A stretch of 64,000 nucleotides of DNA from Palsa-504 sp963705835 (GTDB lineage: Bacteria; Actinomycetota; Actinomycetes; Streptosporangiales; Streptosporangiaceae): positions 62,001 to 126,000 of the forward strand of contig CAVPLC010000052.1 of assembly GCA_963705835.1 (NCBI GenBank), read 5' to 3'. Under the pieces are notes generated by a model. That model was not told where the DNA came from. It did not search any database and saw only the letters and a list, made by a program, of their open reading frames with translations. A program made the position numbers and the translations under genes. Below, piece by piece: positions 1 to 8,348 of the stretch (the stretch's first letter is position 1; the number at the start of each line of letters is the position of its first letter).

Positions 1-1056
1 CACGGCATCGACCTGGACAAGGTGCACGCCCCGGCGGCCGCGCAGGAGTACGCCCGCCGGCTGGCCCAGCGCGGTGTCCCCATCGCGGCGCTGCTGCGCG
101 CCTACCGCATCGGGTCCGCCCGGTTCCAGGACTGGTGCCTGCAAGAACTCGGGCGGCGGACCGACGACGCGTCGGTCATCAGCGCGGCCGGGATGCGCAT
201 CGCAGGGGTCACGGCGTCCTACATCGACAAGGTGTCAGAAGAGCTCGTGACCGCCTACGAGCTGGAGAAGGAGAACTGGCTCAGGAACCTGAGCGTGACC
301 CGGGCCGCTCGCGTCCGGGCCCTGCTACGCGACGAGCCGGTGGACGTGGCGTCCTGCGAGGCCGTGCTGGGCTACCGGCTCAGGCAGCATCACCTCGGCG
401 TGGTGTCCTGGGTCACCGATGCCCCGGCGGGCGGTGATGTGCTCGGGCGGCTGGATCGCGCGATCGCGGAAATGGCGGCCGAGGCCCGCTGTGACGGGCG
501 GCCGTTGTTCGTCCCGCAGGACGAGTCCAGCGCGTGGGCCTGGCTGCCGCTGGGCGGACGGAGCGACTTCGCCCGGCCGGGCCCTGGCGTCAAGAGCGAG
601 GGGATCAGGTTCGCGATCGGCGACCCCGCGCCCGGGGTAGCGGGTTTCCGCCGCACCCATCAGCAGGCGCTCAGCGCCCAGGCGGTGGGGCTGGCCGCCG
701 GGCCGCAGGGTCAGGTCGTGAGCTGCTTCGGCGACGTCGCGCCGCTGGCCCTGATGTCGGGGTCGATCGAGCTGCTGCGGGCCTGGGTGATCGAGACCCT
801 GGGCGCGCTGGCGGACGACGACGACCACAACGCCAGGCTGCGCGATACGCTTCGGGTGTTCCTGCAGGAAAACGGCAGCTACAAGACCACGGCCGAACGT
901 CTCACGCTGCACAAGAACACCGTCCAGTACCGGGTGCGCAAGGCCGAGGAGAGCCTGCGGCGCTCCATAACCGGCGATCGCCTCAACATCGAACTGGCCC
1001 TGCTGGCCAGCCAGTGGCTGGGCGCGGCGGTGCTGCGGCCCGCGACCGGCCGCTGA
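1..1056 (+). CDS. PucR/CdaR-family transcriptional regulator (5' end outside window)
   Basis: The frame is open to the first base, so the true start lies outside the window; the first GTG inside is at 22. The N-terminal part (EYARRLAQRGVPIAALLRAY) resembles the helical RsbR-type domain that precedes many actinobacterial PucR regulators. A GGDEF-like middle region follows. The last ~60 residues carry the PucR helix-turn-helix, with TTAERLTLHKNTVQYRVRKA as recognition region. Proteins of this family bind DNA and usually control nearby catabolic genes in response to small molecules. The gene stands alone before adk, so its target cannot be told from context. Family assignment is firm; the inducer is unknown. 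Confidence 0.85.
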   Translation, partial: HGIDLDKVHAPAAAQEYARRLAQRGVPIAALLRAYRIGSARFQDWCLQELGRRTDDASVISAAGMRIAGVTASYIDKVSEELVTAYELEKENWLRNLSVTRAARVRALLRDEPVDVASCEAVLGYRLRQHHLGVVSWVTDAPAGGDVLGRLDRAIAEMAAEARCDGRPLFVPQDESSAWAWLPLGGRSDFARPGPGVKSEGIRFAIGDPAPGVAGFRRTHQQALSAQAVGLAAGPQGQVVSCFGDVAPLALMSGSIELLRAWVIETLGALADDDDHNARLRDTLRVFLQENGSYKTTAERLTLHKNTVQYRVRKAEESLRRSITGDRLNIELALLASQWLGAAVLRPATGR

Positions 1057-1135
1057 CCGGCCCGGCGACCGGCCCGGTGCGGGCCCGCTGCGGCAAGATG
1101 GTTGAGGATCCGGTACCTATCCGTCGGGAGGCACG

Positions 1136-1690
1136 TTGAGGCTGTTGCTGCTGGGCGCTCCGGGCAGTGGCAAGGGTACGCAAGGCCAGCGGCTGGCCTC
1201 GCACTTCGACGTGCAGCACGTCGCGTCGGGGGACGTGCTGCGGGCCGAGGTCCGCGCCGGTACTCCCCTCGGCCGCGAGGTCGCGTCTTACCAGCGGCGC
1301 GGCGACCTGGTTCCCGACCAGATCGTTTTCGACCTGGTCACCCCGGTCGTGGTCGCCGCGGCCGCCCGGGGCGGCTACATCCTCGACGGGTTCCCGCGGA
1401 CCGTGCCGCAGGCCATCGAAGCCGCGGACCTGGGAAGACGGCTCGACGTGACGCTAGACGCCGCCGTTTACCTCAACGTGCCCGATTCGGTGCTCACGGA
1501 GCGGCTGCTGGCCCGCGCCCGGGCCGATGACTCCGCCGAGGTGATCAGGCACCGGCTCCAGGTGTTCACGAAGACCAGCAGCCCGCTCATCGACTACTAC
1601 CGCGACCGGGGCATCTTGATGGAGGTGGACGGGAGCCAATCGGCCGACGCCATCACCGCGGAGATCACATCCCGGGTGTCCGGCCGTTAG
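1136..1690 (+). CDS. adk: Adenylate kinase, short form
   Basis: Nucleoside monophosphate kinase of 184 residues, expected to catalyse ATP + AMP to 2 ADP in the cytoplasm. It has the P-loop GAPGSGKGTQ at residues 7-16, the AMP-binding motif ILDGFPRT and a very short LID (ARADDSAEVIRHRL), as in short-form adenylate kinases. TTG at 1136 is chosen because a GGGAGG ribosome-binding site lies just upstream (1126-1131) and the glycine-rich loop follows at once. Actinobacteria usually carry another adk in the ribosomal secY operon, so this may be a paralogue. Its 3' end overlaps the convergent methyltransferase gene by 26 bases. Confidence 0.88.
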   Translation: MRLLLLGAPGSGKGTQGQRLASHFDVQHVASGDVLRAEVRAGTPLGREVASYQRRGDLVPDQIVFDLVTPVVVAAAARGGYILDGFPRTVPQAIEAADLGRRLDVTLDAAVYLNVPDSVLTERLLARARADDSAEVIRHRLQVFTKTSSPLIDYYRDRGILMEVDGSQSADAITAEITSRVSGR

Positions 1691-2993
1691 CCAGGAGGGT
1701 CGCGACGCATTCGACGTGGTGGGTCATCGGGAACGCGTCGAAGGCCCGCAGGCCGTCCAGCGCCCAGCCGCGGGCGGCGAGCAGCCCGATGTCGCGGGCC
1801 AGCGTGGCCGGATCGCAGGACACGTAGGCCAGGCGGCCGACCCCGTGCTCCGGCGCGCTGACGTACTCGACGACCTCCCGGGCCAGCCCGGCCCGGGGCG
1901 GATCGGCCACCGCCAGCCGGGCGGGCGGCAGCCCGCCCCGGCGCAGGACCTCGGCCACGTCGCCCCGGCGCACCTGCGCCCAGGGCCAGTCCCGCAGGTT
2001 GTGCCGCGCGTCGCGGACCGCCGCGGCGTCGGATTCGACGCCGATCACGGCGCCGCCCGGCCCGACCGCCGGGGCCAGGATCCCGGCGAACAGTCCCGCG
2101 CCGCAGTACAGGTCGAGCGCGGCGTCGCCTTGTTCCGGCTCGAGCGCGGCCAGGACCGCCTCGGCCAGCGCGTCCGCCGCGCCCGGATGCACCTGCCAGA
2201 ACGCGCCCGCGCTGACCCGCCAGTCCCTCCCCGCCGCCCGCTGGCTCAGGTAGCCACGGCCGCGCAACGGGGCCAGGCTCGGGTTCTGGGGTCCGGTGCG
2301 GCGGAGGACCGAATCGGCCGTAATTCCTTCGATTGATTCCGAACGGAGCGGAGTTCGTGCGGTCCGGCCGGGCGAGACGATCACGGCGCTTTCGCCCGAG
2401 GCGGTTCCGGCCAGGGCCTCGACCGAGGCCATGCCGGGCCATCGATGGCCGGTGAGCGACAGGCCGGTGATCACGGGGTGGGCGATCAGGCACGTGCCCA
2501 CGTCGATCACCTCGTGCGACCGGTGCGCGTGCAGCCCGGCCACGCCGTCGGCCCGCACCGCGAACTGCACCCGCGTCCGCCAGCCCAGGCCCGCCGCGCG
2601 GCCGTCCGCCGGGCCCTCGTCCCCGGGCAGCGCCTCCACGGTGACCTCGCGCTCGATACCGGCCAGGCGCTTGAGCTGCTGGCGGATCACGGCGGCCTTG
2701 AGGGCGCGCTGCGCGGGCAGGGTGGCGTGCTGCCAGTCGCAGCCACCGCAGCCGCCGGGGCCCGCGTGCGGGCAGGGCGGCTCGACCCGGTCCGGGGACG
2801 GGGCCAGGACCTCCACCGCTTCGGCCCGGATCAGGCGCGAGGTGACCTCGGTGACCCGGGCCAGGACCCGCTCGCCGGGCAGCGCGTGCCGCACGAACAC
2901 GACCGGTCCGGACTCGGGCCGGGCGACGCACCACCCGCCGTGCGCCACGTCGCCGACCGTCACGTCGACGACCTGACCGGTCTGGTAATTCAT
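1665..2993 (-). CDS. TRAM-domain class I RNA (uracil-C5) methyltransferase, RlmC/RlmD/TrmA type
   Basis: SAM-dependent methyltransferase of 442 residues acting on a uridine of rRNA or tRNA. The N-terminal TRAM domain (about 1-65) is followed by a cysteine cluster (C74, C82, C85) that fits the Fe-S site of RlmD-type enzymes. The C-terminal Rossmann domain contains the catalytic-cysteine motif YVSCDPATLARD and the family ending DAFPMTHHVECVATL. I chose the ATG at 2993 (MNYQTGQVVDV) because the TRAM domain begins there; the frame is open further upstream but would overlap the divergent trkA gene. The target base (U1939, U747 or tRNA U54) cannot be told from sequence alone. Confidence 0.88.
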   Translation of the reverse strand: MNYQTGQVVDVTVGDVAHGGWCVARPESGPVVFVRHALPGERVLARVTEVTSRLIRAEAVEVLAPSPDRVEPPCPHAGPGGCGGCDWQHATLPAQRALKAAVIRQQLKRLAGIEREVTVEALPGDEGPADGRAAGLGWRTRVQFAVRADGVAGLHAHRSHEVIDVGTCLIAHPVITGLSLTGHRWPGMASVEALAGTASGESAVIVSPGRTARTPLRSESIEGITADSVLRRTGPQNPSLAPLRGRGYLSQRAAGRDWRVSAGAFWQVHPGAADALAEAVLAALEPEQGDAALDLYCGAGLFAGILAPAVGPGGAVIGVESDAAAVRDARHNLRDWPWAQVRRGDVAEVLRRGGLPPARLAVADPPRAGLAREVVEYVSAPEHGVGRLAYVSCDPATLARDIGLLAARGWALDGLRAFDAFPMTHHVECVATLLANGRTPGM

Positions 2994-3075
2994 GGGGTCG
3001 TATTTTGGCACGTGCGGGCATACCTTTGGCGAGGCACCCCGGTTCGGGGAACCCCACTCACTGTGGAGGGCGGTC

Positions 3076-3738
3076 GTGCACATCGTGATCATGGGCTGCG
3101 GGCGAGTCGGGTCGACGCTCGCCCACATCCTCGAGGACAGGGGCAACGGCATCGCGGTCATCGACAGGGACCCTGAGGCGTTCCGCAGGCTTGGGTCTTC
3201 GTTCAAGGGCGACCGGGTGACCGGCATCGGCTTCGACCGGACCGTGCTCATCCAGGCCGGGATCGAGCGCGCAGACGCCTTCGCCGCGGTGAGCAGCGGC
3301 GACAACTCCAATATCATCGCGGCCCGGGTGGTGCGCGAGACGTTCGGCGTCCAGCGGGTGGCGGCGCGGATCTACGATCCGCGGCGGGCCGAGGTGTACG
3401 AGCGCCTGGGCATCCCGACCGTGGCCACGGTGCGCTGGACGGCCGACCAGATGCTGCGCAAGCTGCTGCCGGAGGGCGGGGAGCCGCTCTGGCGGGACCC
3501 GACGGGCAAGATCGTGCTGGCCGAGATCGCCTTCTCGCCGCTCTGGATCGGCGAGCAGGTCAAGGCCATGGAGGCCTCTGCGATGACCCGGATCGCCTTC
3601 ATCGACCGGCTCGGCCAGGCGTTCGTGCCTGACGGCGGGACCGTGCTGCAGGAAGGGGACGTGGTCCACGTGGTGGCCAAGGAGGCCGACCTGGACCGGA
3701 TCACCGCGGCCTTCGCGGCGCGGGGAGGTGTGCACTGA
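3076..3738 (+). CDS. TrkA-family potassium uptake protein (CeoB-like)
   Basis: Cytoplasmic NAD-binding regulator of a K+ uptake system, 220 residues: an N-terminal RCK/TrkA-N Rossmann domain (GCGRVGSTLAHILEDRGN, then acidic VIDRDP) and a C-terminal TrkA-C domain (about 140-220). The GTG at 3076 is chosen: it has a GTGGAGG site upstream and puts the Rossmann strand at the N-terminus; the frame extends upstream but into the divergent methyltransferase start. It overlaps the next trkA gene by one base (TGATG), so the two are translationally coupled. This pair matches the ceoB-ceoC arrangement of mycobacteria and streptomycetes. Confidence 0.92.
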   Translation: MHIVIMGCGRVGSTLAHILEDRGNGIAVIDRDPEAFRRLGSSFKGDRVTGIGFDRTVLIQAGIERADAFAAVSSGDNSNIIAARVVRETFGVQRVAARIYDPRRAEVYERLGIPTVATVRWTADQMLRKLLPEGGEPLWRDPTGKIVLAEIAFSPLWIGEQVKAMEASAMTRIAFIDRLGQAFVPDGGTVLQEGDVVHVVAKEADLDRITAAFAARGGVH

Positions 3739-4406
3739 TGCGGGTCGCGATAGCGGGCGCCGGAGCGGTCGGCCGGTCCATCGCCAGCGAACTGCTGGAG
3801 AACGGGCACGAGGTGCTGCTCATCGACATTGATCCCAAGGCGATCGCGGTGGAGGCGGTGCCGCGGGCGGAATGGCTGCTCGCCGACGCGTGCGAGATCA
3901 GCTCCCTGGACGACGCGCAGCTGTACCGGTGCAACGTGGTGATCGCGGCCACCGGCGACGACAAGGTGAACCTGGTCGTGTCGCTGCTGGCCAAGACCGA
4001 GTACGGGGTGCCCCGGGTGGTGGCCAGGGTCAATCAGCCGGCCAACGAGTGGCTGTACAACGAGTCGTGGGGCGTGGACGTCGCGGTCTCCACCCCGCGG
4101 CTGCTCTCGGCCCTGGTCGAGGAGGCGGTCAGCGTCGGTGACCTGGTGCGGCTTATGACGTTCGGGCAGAGCGAGGCCAGCCTGGTCGAGTTGACCATGC
4201 CGTCCGAGGCGCCGCTGGTCGGTCAGCGCGTGGGCGGGATCGAATGGCCCTCGGACACCGCGCTGGTCGCCATCTTGCGCGAGGGCCGGGTGCTGGTCCC
4301 GCATTCGGACGACCCGCTTCAGGCCGGCGACGAGCTGTTCTTCGTGACCAGCGAGGACGTCGAGGAGGAACTCGCGCGCCTGCTGAGCGCTAACGAGTCT
4401 CGGTGA
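3738..4406 (+). CDS. TrkA-family potassium uptake protein (CeoC-like)
   Basis: Second TrkA subunit, 222 residues, starting in the stop codon of the first. TrkA-N Rossmann motif AGAGAVGRSIASELLENGH at residues 5-23, acidic LIDIDP after strand 2, TrkA-C domain from about residue 135. The two proteins probably form a hetero-oligomeric gating ring on a TrkH/Ktr-type channel; no channel gene is in the window. The 3' end overlaps the convergent DUF3710 gene by 17 bases. Confidence 0.92.
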   Translation: MRVAIAGAGAVGRSIASELLENGHEVLLIDIDPKAIAVEAVPRAEWLLADACEISSLDDAQLYRCNVVIAATGDDKVNLVVSLLAKTEYGVPRVVARVNQPANEWLYNESWGVDVAVSTPRLLSALVEEAVSVGDLVRLMTFGQSEASLVELTMPSEAPLVGQRVGGIEWPSDTALVAILREGRVLVPHSDDPLQAGDELFFVTSEDVEEELARLLSANESR

Positions 4407-5166
4407 TCTCCGGGCCGCGATCGAAGGGATTCAGGTCGGTCCGGAACCGGTTCTCCTCTTCCTCCGCCGCGGCGGCCTGCTCCTCGAGCGCCTGACGTGC
4501 GTCGGGAGGCAGCCGCAGCTCCAGGATGTCCCTGGGCGGCACCGGGTGCTCGCCGCGGACCACCACGACGTCCCTGAGCACCTCCTCGAGGACGCCGTCG
4601 GGGTCGACCGCGGCCGGGCCGGTGAACAGGCCGCGCAGGAACCACCGCGGGCCGTCGATGCCGACGAAGCGCACCCGCCGCAGGCCAGACTCCGGTTGCC
4701 CCGGTTCGGCCGGCACCTCGGCGGTCAGCTCGATGCCGAACGATCCCTGCGTCTCCTCGCTCTTGCCGCCGGCCCGGTCCACCTCATCGGCGATCTCGCC
4801 CCGCACGTCGTCCCACAGCGCGCCCCGCCGCGCGGCGGCGAACGCCTGGACCTGCATCTCGCTCTCGCCGTGCTTGACCGTCACCCACGCCCCCTGCTGA
4901 TCGGCCATGACGAGCTGGATCTCATGCTCCGTGCCGACCGGCACCTGCAGGCAGCCGAGGTCAACCCGCTCCCGGGCCGGGTAGGGCTCCGCGGCATCCC
5001 ACGGCCCGCCCTCGGCGCGAGGCACCCCCGCGGGCTCCTCGTCCTCGGCCGGCTCGTCGTCGTAGAACTCGCCGTACGACTCCTCGTCACTGTCTTGCGG
5101 CCCGTCGGGTTCGGTGTCCCAGTCGCGGCCAACGTCTGCTGAACGACGCCGACGAAACACTGTCAT
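4390..5166 (-). CDS. DUF3710 family protein
   Basis: 258 residues of the actinobacterial DUF3710 family, function unknown. An acidic low-complexity N-terminus (residues 20-50, rich in D/E) precedes the conserved domain beginning near GPWDAAEP and including CLQVPVGTEHEIQL and RRVRFVGIDGPRWFLRGLFTG. A basic start (MTVFRRRRSADVG) follows a weak upstream site. It lies directly downstream of dut, 19 bases after its stop, and is probably co-transcribed with it. DUF3710 beside dut is a widely conserved actinobacterial gene order, which supports the call. Confidence 0.88.
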   Translation of the reverse strand: MTVFRRRRSADVGRDWDTEPDGPQDSDEESYGEFYDDEPAEDEEPAGVPRAEGGPWDAAEPYPARERVDLGCLQVPVGTEHEIQLVMADQQGAWVTVKHGESEMQVQAFAAARRGALWDDVRGEIADEVDRAGGKSEETQGSFGIELTAEVPAEPGQPESGLRRVRFVGIDGPRWFLRGLFTGPAAVDPDGVLEEVLRDVVVVRGEHPVPPRDILELRLPPDARQALEEQAAAAEEEENRFRTDLNPFDRGPEITETR

Positions 5167-5185
5167 GCTCCTTAGTTGTTCCTGC

Positions 5186-5653
5186 TCAGGTCGCTGGTCC
5201 GGGGCTGTGCCCGCCGGTGGACCCGAAGCCGCCGTCGCCCCGCATCGATCCGGGGAGGATCTCGGCTTCGTGGAAGGTGGCCCGCTCGACCCGCTGGATG
5301 ACCAGCTGCGCGATCCTGTCTCCGCGCCTGAAGCTGACCGGATGCTCGGAGTCCGTGTTCAGCAGGGTCACCTTGATCTCGCCCCGGTAGCCCGCATCCA
5401 CCGTGCCCGGCGCGTTCACCAGCGTCACCCCGTGCTTGGCCGCCAGGCCGGACCGGGGATGGACGAACGCCGCGTACCCGTCGGGCAGCGCGATGGCCAG
5501 GCCGGTCCGCACCAGCGCACGCTGGCCCGGCGCGAGCTCGACGTCCTCGGCCGCCGTCAGGTCCGCGCCCGCGTCCCCCGGGTGAGCGTACGACGGCAGC
5601 GGCACGCCGGGATCAAGGCGCTTGATCAGCACGTCGGGTTCCGAGGGCGGCAA
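5186..5653 (-). CDS. dut: Deoxyuridine 5'-triphosphate nucleotidohydrolase (dUTPase)
   Basis: Hydrolyses dUTP to dUMP and pyrophosphate, keeping uracil out of DNA and feeding thymidylate synthesis. All five trimeric dUTPase motifs are visible: PGDAGADL, HPRSGLA, GTVDAGYRGEIKVTLLN, RGDRIAQLVI and the C-terminal GDGGFGSTG loop. 155 residues is a normal length. I chose the TTG at 5653 (LPPSEPDVLI) because an AAGGAG site sits six bases before it; the frame runs on upstream over the neighbouring membrane protein gene without any good start. It is followed by DUF3710. Confidence 0.94.
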   Translation of the reverse strand: MPPSEPDVLIKRLDPGVPLPSYAHPGDAGADLTAAEDVELAPGQRALVRTGLAIALPDGYAAFVHPRSGLAAKHGVTLVNAPGTVDAGYRGEIKVTLLNTDSEHPVSFRRGDRIAQLVIQRVERATFHEAEILPGSMRGDGGFGSTGGHSPGPAT

Positions 5654-5670
5654 CGAGGCTCCTTTACGGG

Positions 5671-6921
5671 CTATACGGGTTCGTCCGGGCCGGGCTCGTC
5701 TCGCCGCAGCTCGGGCAGCGCACGCGTGATCACTGCCACGATCGGCACGGCGACCACGGCACCGGGGATGCCAGCCAGGACGCCACCGGCGGCGAGCGAC
5801 AGGATGACGGCGAGCGGGTGAAGCCGTATCACCCGGCCGACCACCTGAGGCTGGAGCAGGTGAGCTTCCAGCTGGTCCTCGACGATCAGGATACCCAGCA
5901 GGATCACCGCGTCGACCCAGCCCTTGGTGGCCAGCGTCACCACGATGGCGAGCGCGCCGGCCACCAGCAGCCCCACCAGCGGCACGAACGCGGCCAGGAA
6001 CACCAGGACGGCGAGCGGCAGGGCCAGCGGGACGCCCATGATCCACAGGACCACGCCGATCACGATCGCGTGGATGGCGGCCACCGCGACCGTGCCGCGC
6101 ATGTAGTACACCACGGCCTGCCACGCGGCGTGGCCGGCCCGGTCGACCCGGCGCGCGGTGTCGGCGGCCATGGCGCCGATCAGCCACTTCCAGATCCGCT
6201 CCCCGTCCTTGATCAGGAAGAACATGACGAAGAGCATGAGGACCAGGCCGCCGAAGAACTCCGCGGCGATCTTGCCGCCGGTCACCACGGTCCCCTCGAC
6301 CAGCGATTTGTGCTTGCTGAGATAGCCGGGAATGTCGTTGAGGAACTTCTGGACGTTGTTGTTCTTGATGTGGAACGGCGGCCCGGACAGCAGGGACTGG
6401 ATCTGCGTGACGGTGTGCTTGGTCTCGGCCAGCAGGGCCGGGTAGTCCGCGCTGACCCGGTTGGCGACCAGCGTGACCAGGCCGCCGAGCACGACGGCGG
6501 CCACGAGCAGGGTGACCCAGGTCGCGGCGAGCCTGGGCAGCCCGGACCGGCACAGCCGGGCCGAGAGCGGCTGCAGCAGGGCGGTGAGCAGGAGCGCCGC
6601 GACGCACGGCACGACCACGATGTACAAGATGCCGAGCAGGCGGGTGGTCAGGTAGATCACGATCGCGACGAGCAGCAGCCGCCAGGACCACGCGGCGGCG
6701 GTCTGCAGCCAGCTCGGCACCCGGCTCTGCTCCGGCACGTTCGGCCGGCCGGCGGTCCGCTCGGCCGCCACCACCACGGTCCCTGTCCGGTCCCCGGCCG
6801 TCACGACCGATCCGTTCCCGCTGGCCACGACGGTGCCGGTCGGGTCACCGGGGCGTGCGGATTCGGCGGGCCTGCTCGGCCCGGCGAGCTCGCTTCCCTG
6901 GGCGGCCGCGTCATCGGTCAT
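5671..6921 (-). CDS. AI-2E family transporter (membrane protein)
   Basis: Multi-pass inner-membrane protein, 416 residues, of the AI-2E transporter superfamily. A polar N-terminus of about 90 residues precedes several hydrophobic segments (for example LLLVAIVIYLTTRLLGILYI), and the conserved C-terminal core is visible at VVGRVIRLHPLAVILSLAAG and GIPGAVVAVPIVAV. The substrate is unknown; the family name comes from one E. coli member. The ATG at 6921 (MTDDAAAQ) is preferred because the more upstream ATG at 7020 would overlap the start of the divergent DUF3093 gene, but no clear ribosome-binding site supports either. Lies just upstream of dut in the same direction. Confidence 0.85.
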   Translation of the reverse strand: MTDDAAAQGSELAGPSRPAESARPGDPTGTVVASGNGSVVTAGDRTGTVVVAAERTAGRPNVPEQSRVPSWLQTAAAWSWRLLLVAIVIYLTTRLLGILYIVVVPCVAALLLTALLQPLSARLCRSGLPRLAATWVTLLVAAVVLGGLVTLVANRVSADYPALLAETKHTVTQIQSLLSGPPFHIKNNNVQKFLNDIPGYLSKHKSLVEGTVVTGGKIAAEFFGGLVLMLFVMFFLIKDGERIWKWLIGAMAADTARRVDRAGHAAWQAVVYYMRGTVAVAAIHAIVIGVVLWIMGVPLALPLAVLVFLAAFVPLVGLLVAGALAIVVTLATKGWVDAVILLGILIVEDQLEAHLLQPQVVGRVIRLHPLAVILSLAAGGVLAGIPGAVVAVPIVAVITRALPELRRDEPGPDEPV

Positions 6922-7018
6922 GGCTGTTTGGCTACCTGCGTCGGCGCGGCTTACTCCCCCCGGTACCCGTCGCCCCAGCCGCCGCCACGATCGCATCTGA
7001 CCAACTACCCTCGACTGC

Positions 7019-7489
7019 ATGCGCGATTACCGCGAACGGCTGTACGTTCCGCTCGCCTGGTGGCTGCTTGCCGTGCCAACTGTCCTCATCCTCGGCATCA
7101 CTGTCTATGCCGGCCTGCCCTGGCCGTGGCCGGCGGTCATCGTCGGCGGCATGGCCGCTGGGTCCGCGGCGCTGCTGCTCGCCCTCGGCCGGGGCAGCGT
7201 GGAGGTCGGCGACGGGGCGCTGCACGCGGGCGGTGCCGTGCTGCCCCTGACGGCCATCGGCGAGGTCATGGCCCTCGACGAACGGCAGTCCACGCGGCTG
7301 CGCGGCCCGCGAGGCGATCCGGCAGCGCATCTATACTCGCGACCCTACCTCAAGGAATCCGTGTACCTGGCCGTGGACCGGGTAGCCGCGGGCTGCCCCT
7401 ACTGGCTGATCGGCACCCGCCATCCGGCCGAACTGGCCGCGGTCATCGAAAGGTGCCGGGTGCGAAGCGGGCCCGAGCCAGTGGCATGA
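7019..7489 (+). CDS. DUF3093 family membrane protein
   Basis: 156 residues. Two N-terminal hydrophobic segments (LAWWLLAVPTVLILGITVYA and AVIVGGMAAGSAALLLALG) are followed by a small C-terminal domain with the conserved SRPYLKESVYLAVDR and PYWLIGTRHPAELAAVI. This matches the DUF3093 family, regularly found next to dut in actinobacteria. Function unknown. Divergent from the AI-2E gene and followed by DUF4235, 53 bases downstream. Confidence 0.88.
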   Translation: MRDYRERLYVPLAWWLLAVPTVLILGITVYAGLPWPWPAVIVGGMAAGSAALLLALGRGSVEVGDGALHAGGAVLPLTAIGEVMALDERQSTRLRGPRGDPAAHLYSRPYLKESVYLAVDRVAAGCPYWLIGTRHPAELAAVIERCRVRSGPEPVA

Positions 7490-7542
7490 TTGCGCGGACG
7501 GGCGAGGGTGGGTTAATGGGTGGGCTGATAAGGAGCACTGGG

Positions 7543-7830
7543 ATGGCAGACAGGAAAGTCGACTTCGGCACCAAGATCGTCAGCGCGGTAGCGGCGATGG
7601 TGGCGGCGTTCGTCGCGCGCAAGGTGATCACCATGGCGTGGACCAAGGCCACCGGCAAGGAGCCTCCGACCAATCCGGAGGACCCGCAGGTCGCGCTCGG
7701 CGAGGCACTGGGCTGGTCCATGCTGACCGGTGTCACCGTCGAGGCCGCGCGACTGCTCGCGACCCGGGCTGCGGCGCGTAGAACGCTCGGCAGCCCGGAC
7801 TGTGAGCCCGTCACCGCCGCGGACGGCTAA
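7543..7830 (+). CDS. DUF4235 family small membrane protein
   Basis: 95 residues. The start ATG at 7543 has a good AAGGAG site at 7530-7535, and the protein opens MADRKVDFGTKIVSAVAAMV. One hydrophobic N-terminal segment, then an amphipathic region with WTKATGKEPPTNPEDPQ and a second membrane-like stretch (LGEALGWSMLTGVTVEAARL); this is the DUF4235 pattern. Function unknown. The last bases overlap the convergent DUF4193 gene. Confidence 0.85.
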   Translation: MADRKVDFGTKIVSAVAAMVAAFVARKVITMAWTKATGKEPPTNPEDPQVALGEALGWSMLTGVTVEAARLLATRAAARRTLGSPDCEPVTAADG

Positions 7831-8126
7831 GCCGCGCACTCCCGGCACACAAGCTGGCCATTGCGGTCTTCGGCAAGCTGGCTCCGGTGGTGCACAAGGA
7901 AGCACCGCGAACACGTGAACTCATCCGCCTGACGCGGAATCACCCGGAACGAGAGCTCCTCGTTGGACAAGTCAGCCCCCGGCAACTCCAGGGACTCGGC
8001 AACATCGTCGGGGTCAAGATCGATTGTGCTCGATGACTTGTCCATCCGGCGCGCCTGAAGCTCCTGCAGGCTGTCCTCAGTCAGGTCGTCGTCCGTCTTC
8101 CGCGGGCTGTCGTAGTCGGTAGCCAT
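7827..8126 (-). CDS. DUF4193 family zinc-ribbon-like protein
   Basis: 99 residues from the ATG at 8126 (MATDYDSPRKTDDDL), the usual start of this actinobacterial family; an ATG four codons upstream (8138) is directly preceded by GAAGGGGG and is possible. The acidic middle part (DLDPDDVAESLELPGADLSNEE) is followed by a zinc-binding C-terminus with C-x2-C (FTCSRCFLVHHRSQL) and C-x2-C (LVCRECAA). Function unknown, conserved near dut and suhB in actinobacteria. Confidence 0.88.
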   Translation of the reverse strand: MATDYDSPRKTDDDLTEDSLQELQARRMDKSSSTIDLDPDDVAESLELPGADLSNEELSFRVIPRQADEFTCSRCFLVHHRSQLAEDRNGQLVCRECAA

Positions 8127-8348
8127 CTGGTACGCCATCCCCCTTCATCAGTGGTGCGCAAGTCGCTGCGCGGTTGTAACGCTTTCAAGGCCCTAGTTGT
8201 GCCCGATTCCGGCGGGGAATTTCGTCCGGCTACGACGTACCGCTTCGCGTGTAGCGAACATGACAGAATCCCGTTGCGGACAACTGAGCATCGTAAGTTA
8301 TACCGCAGCCGCCCGTTGCCGGGCGGTGGTCTCCGGTGCGCGTCGAGG

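Noticed and set aside
5818..7542. Very long + strand open frame over the AI-2E transporter gene
   Set aside because: It is antisense to a clear membrane-protein gene and rich in Q/H/R/D from reversed codon bias; only its last part (7543-7830, DUF4235) is real.
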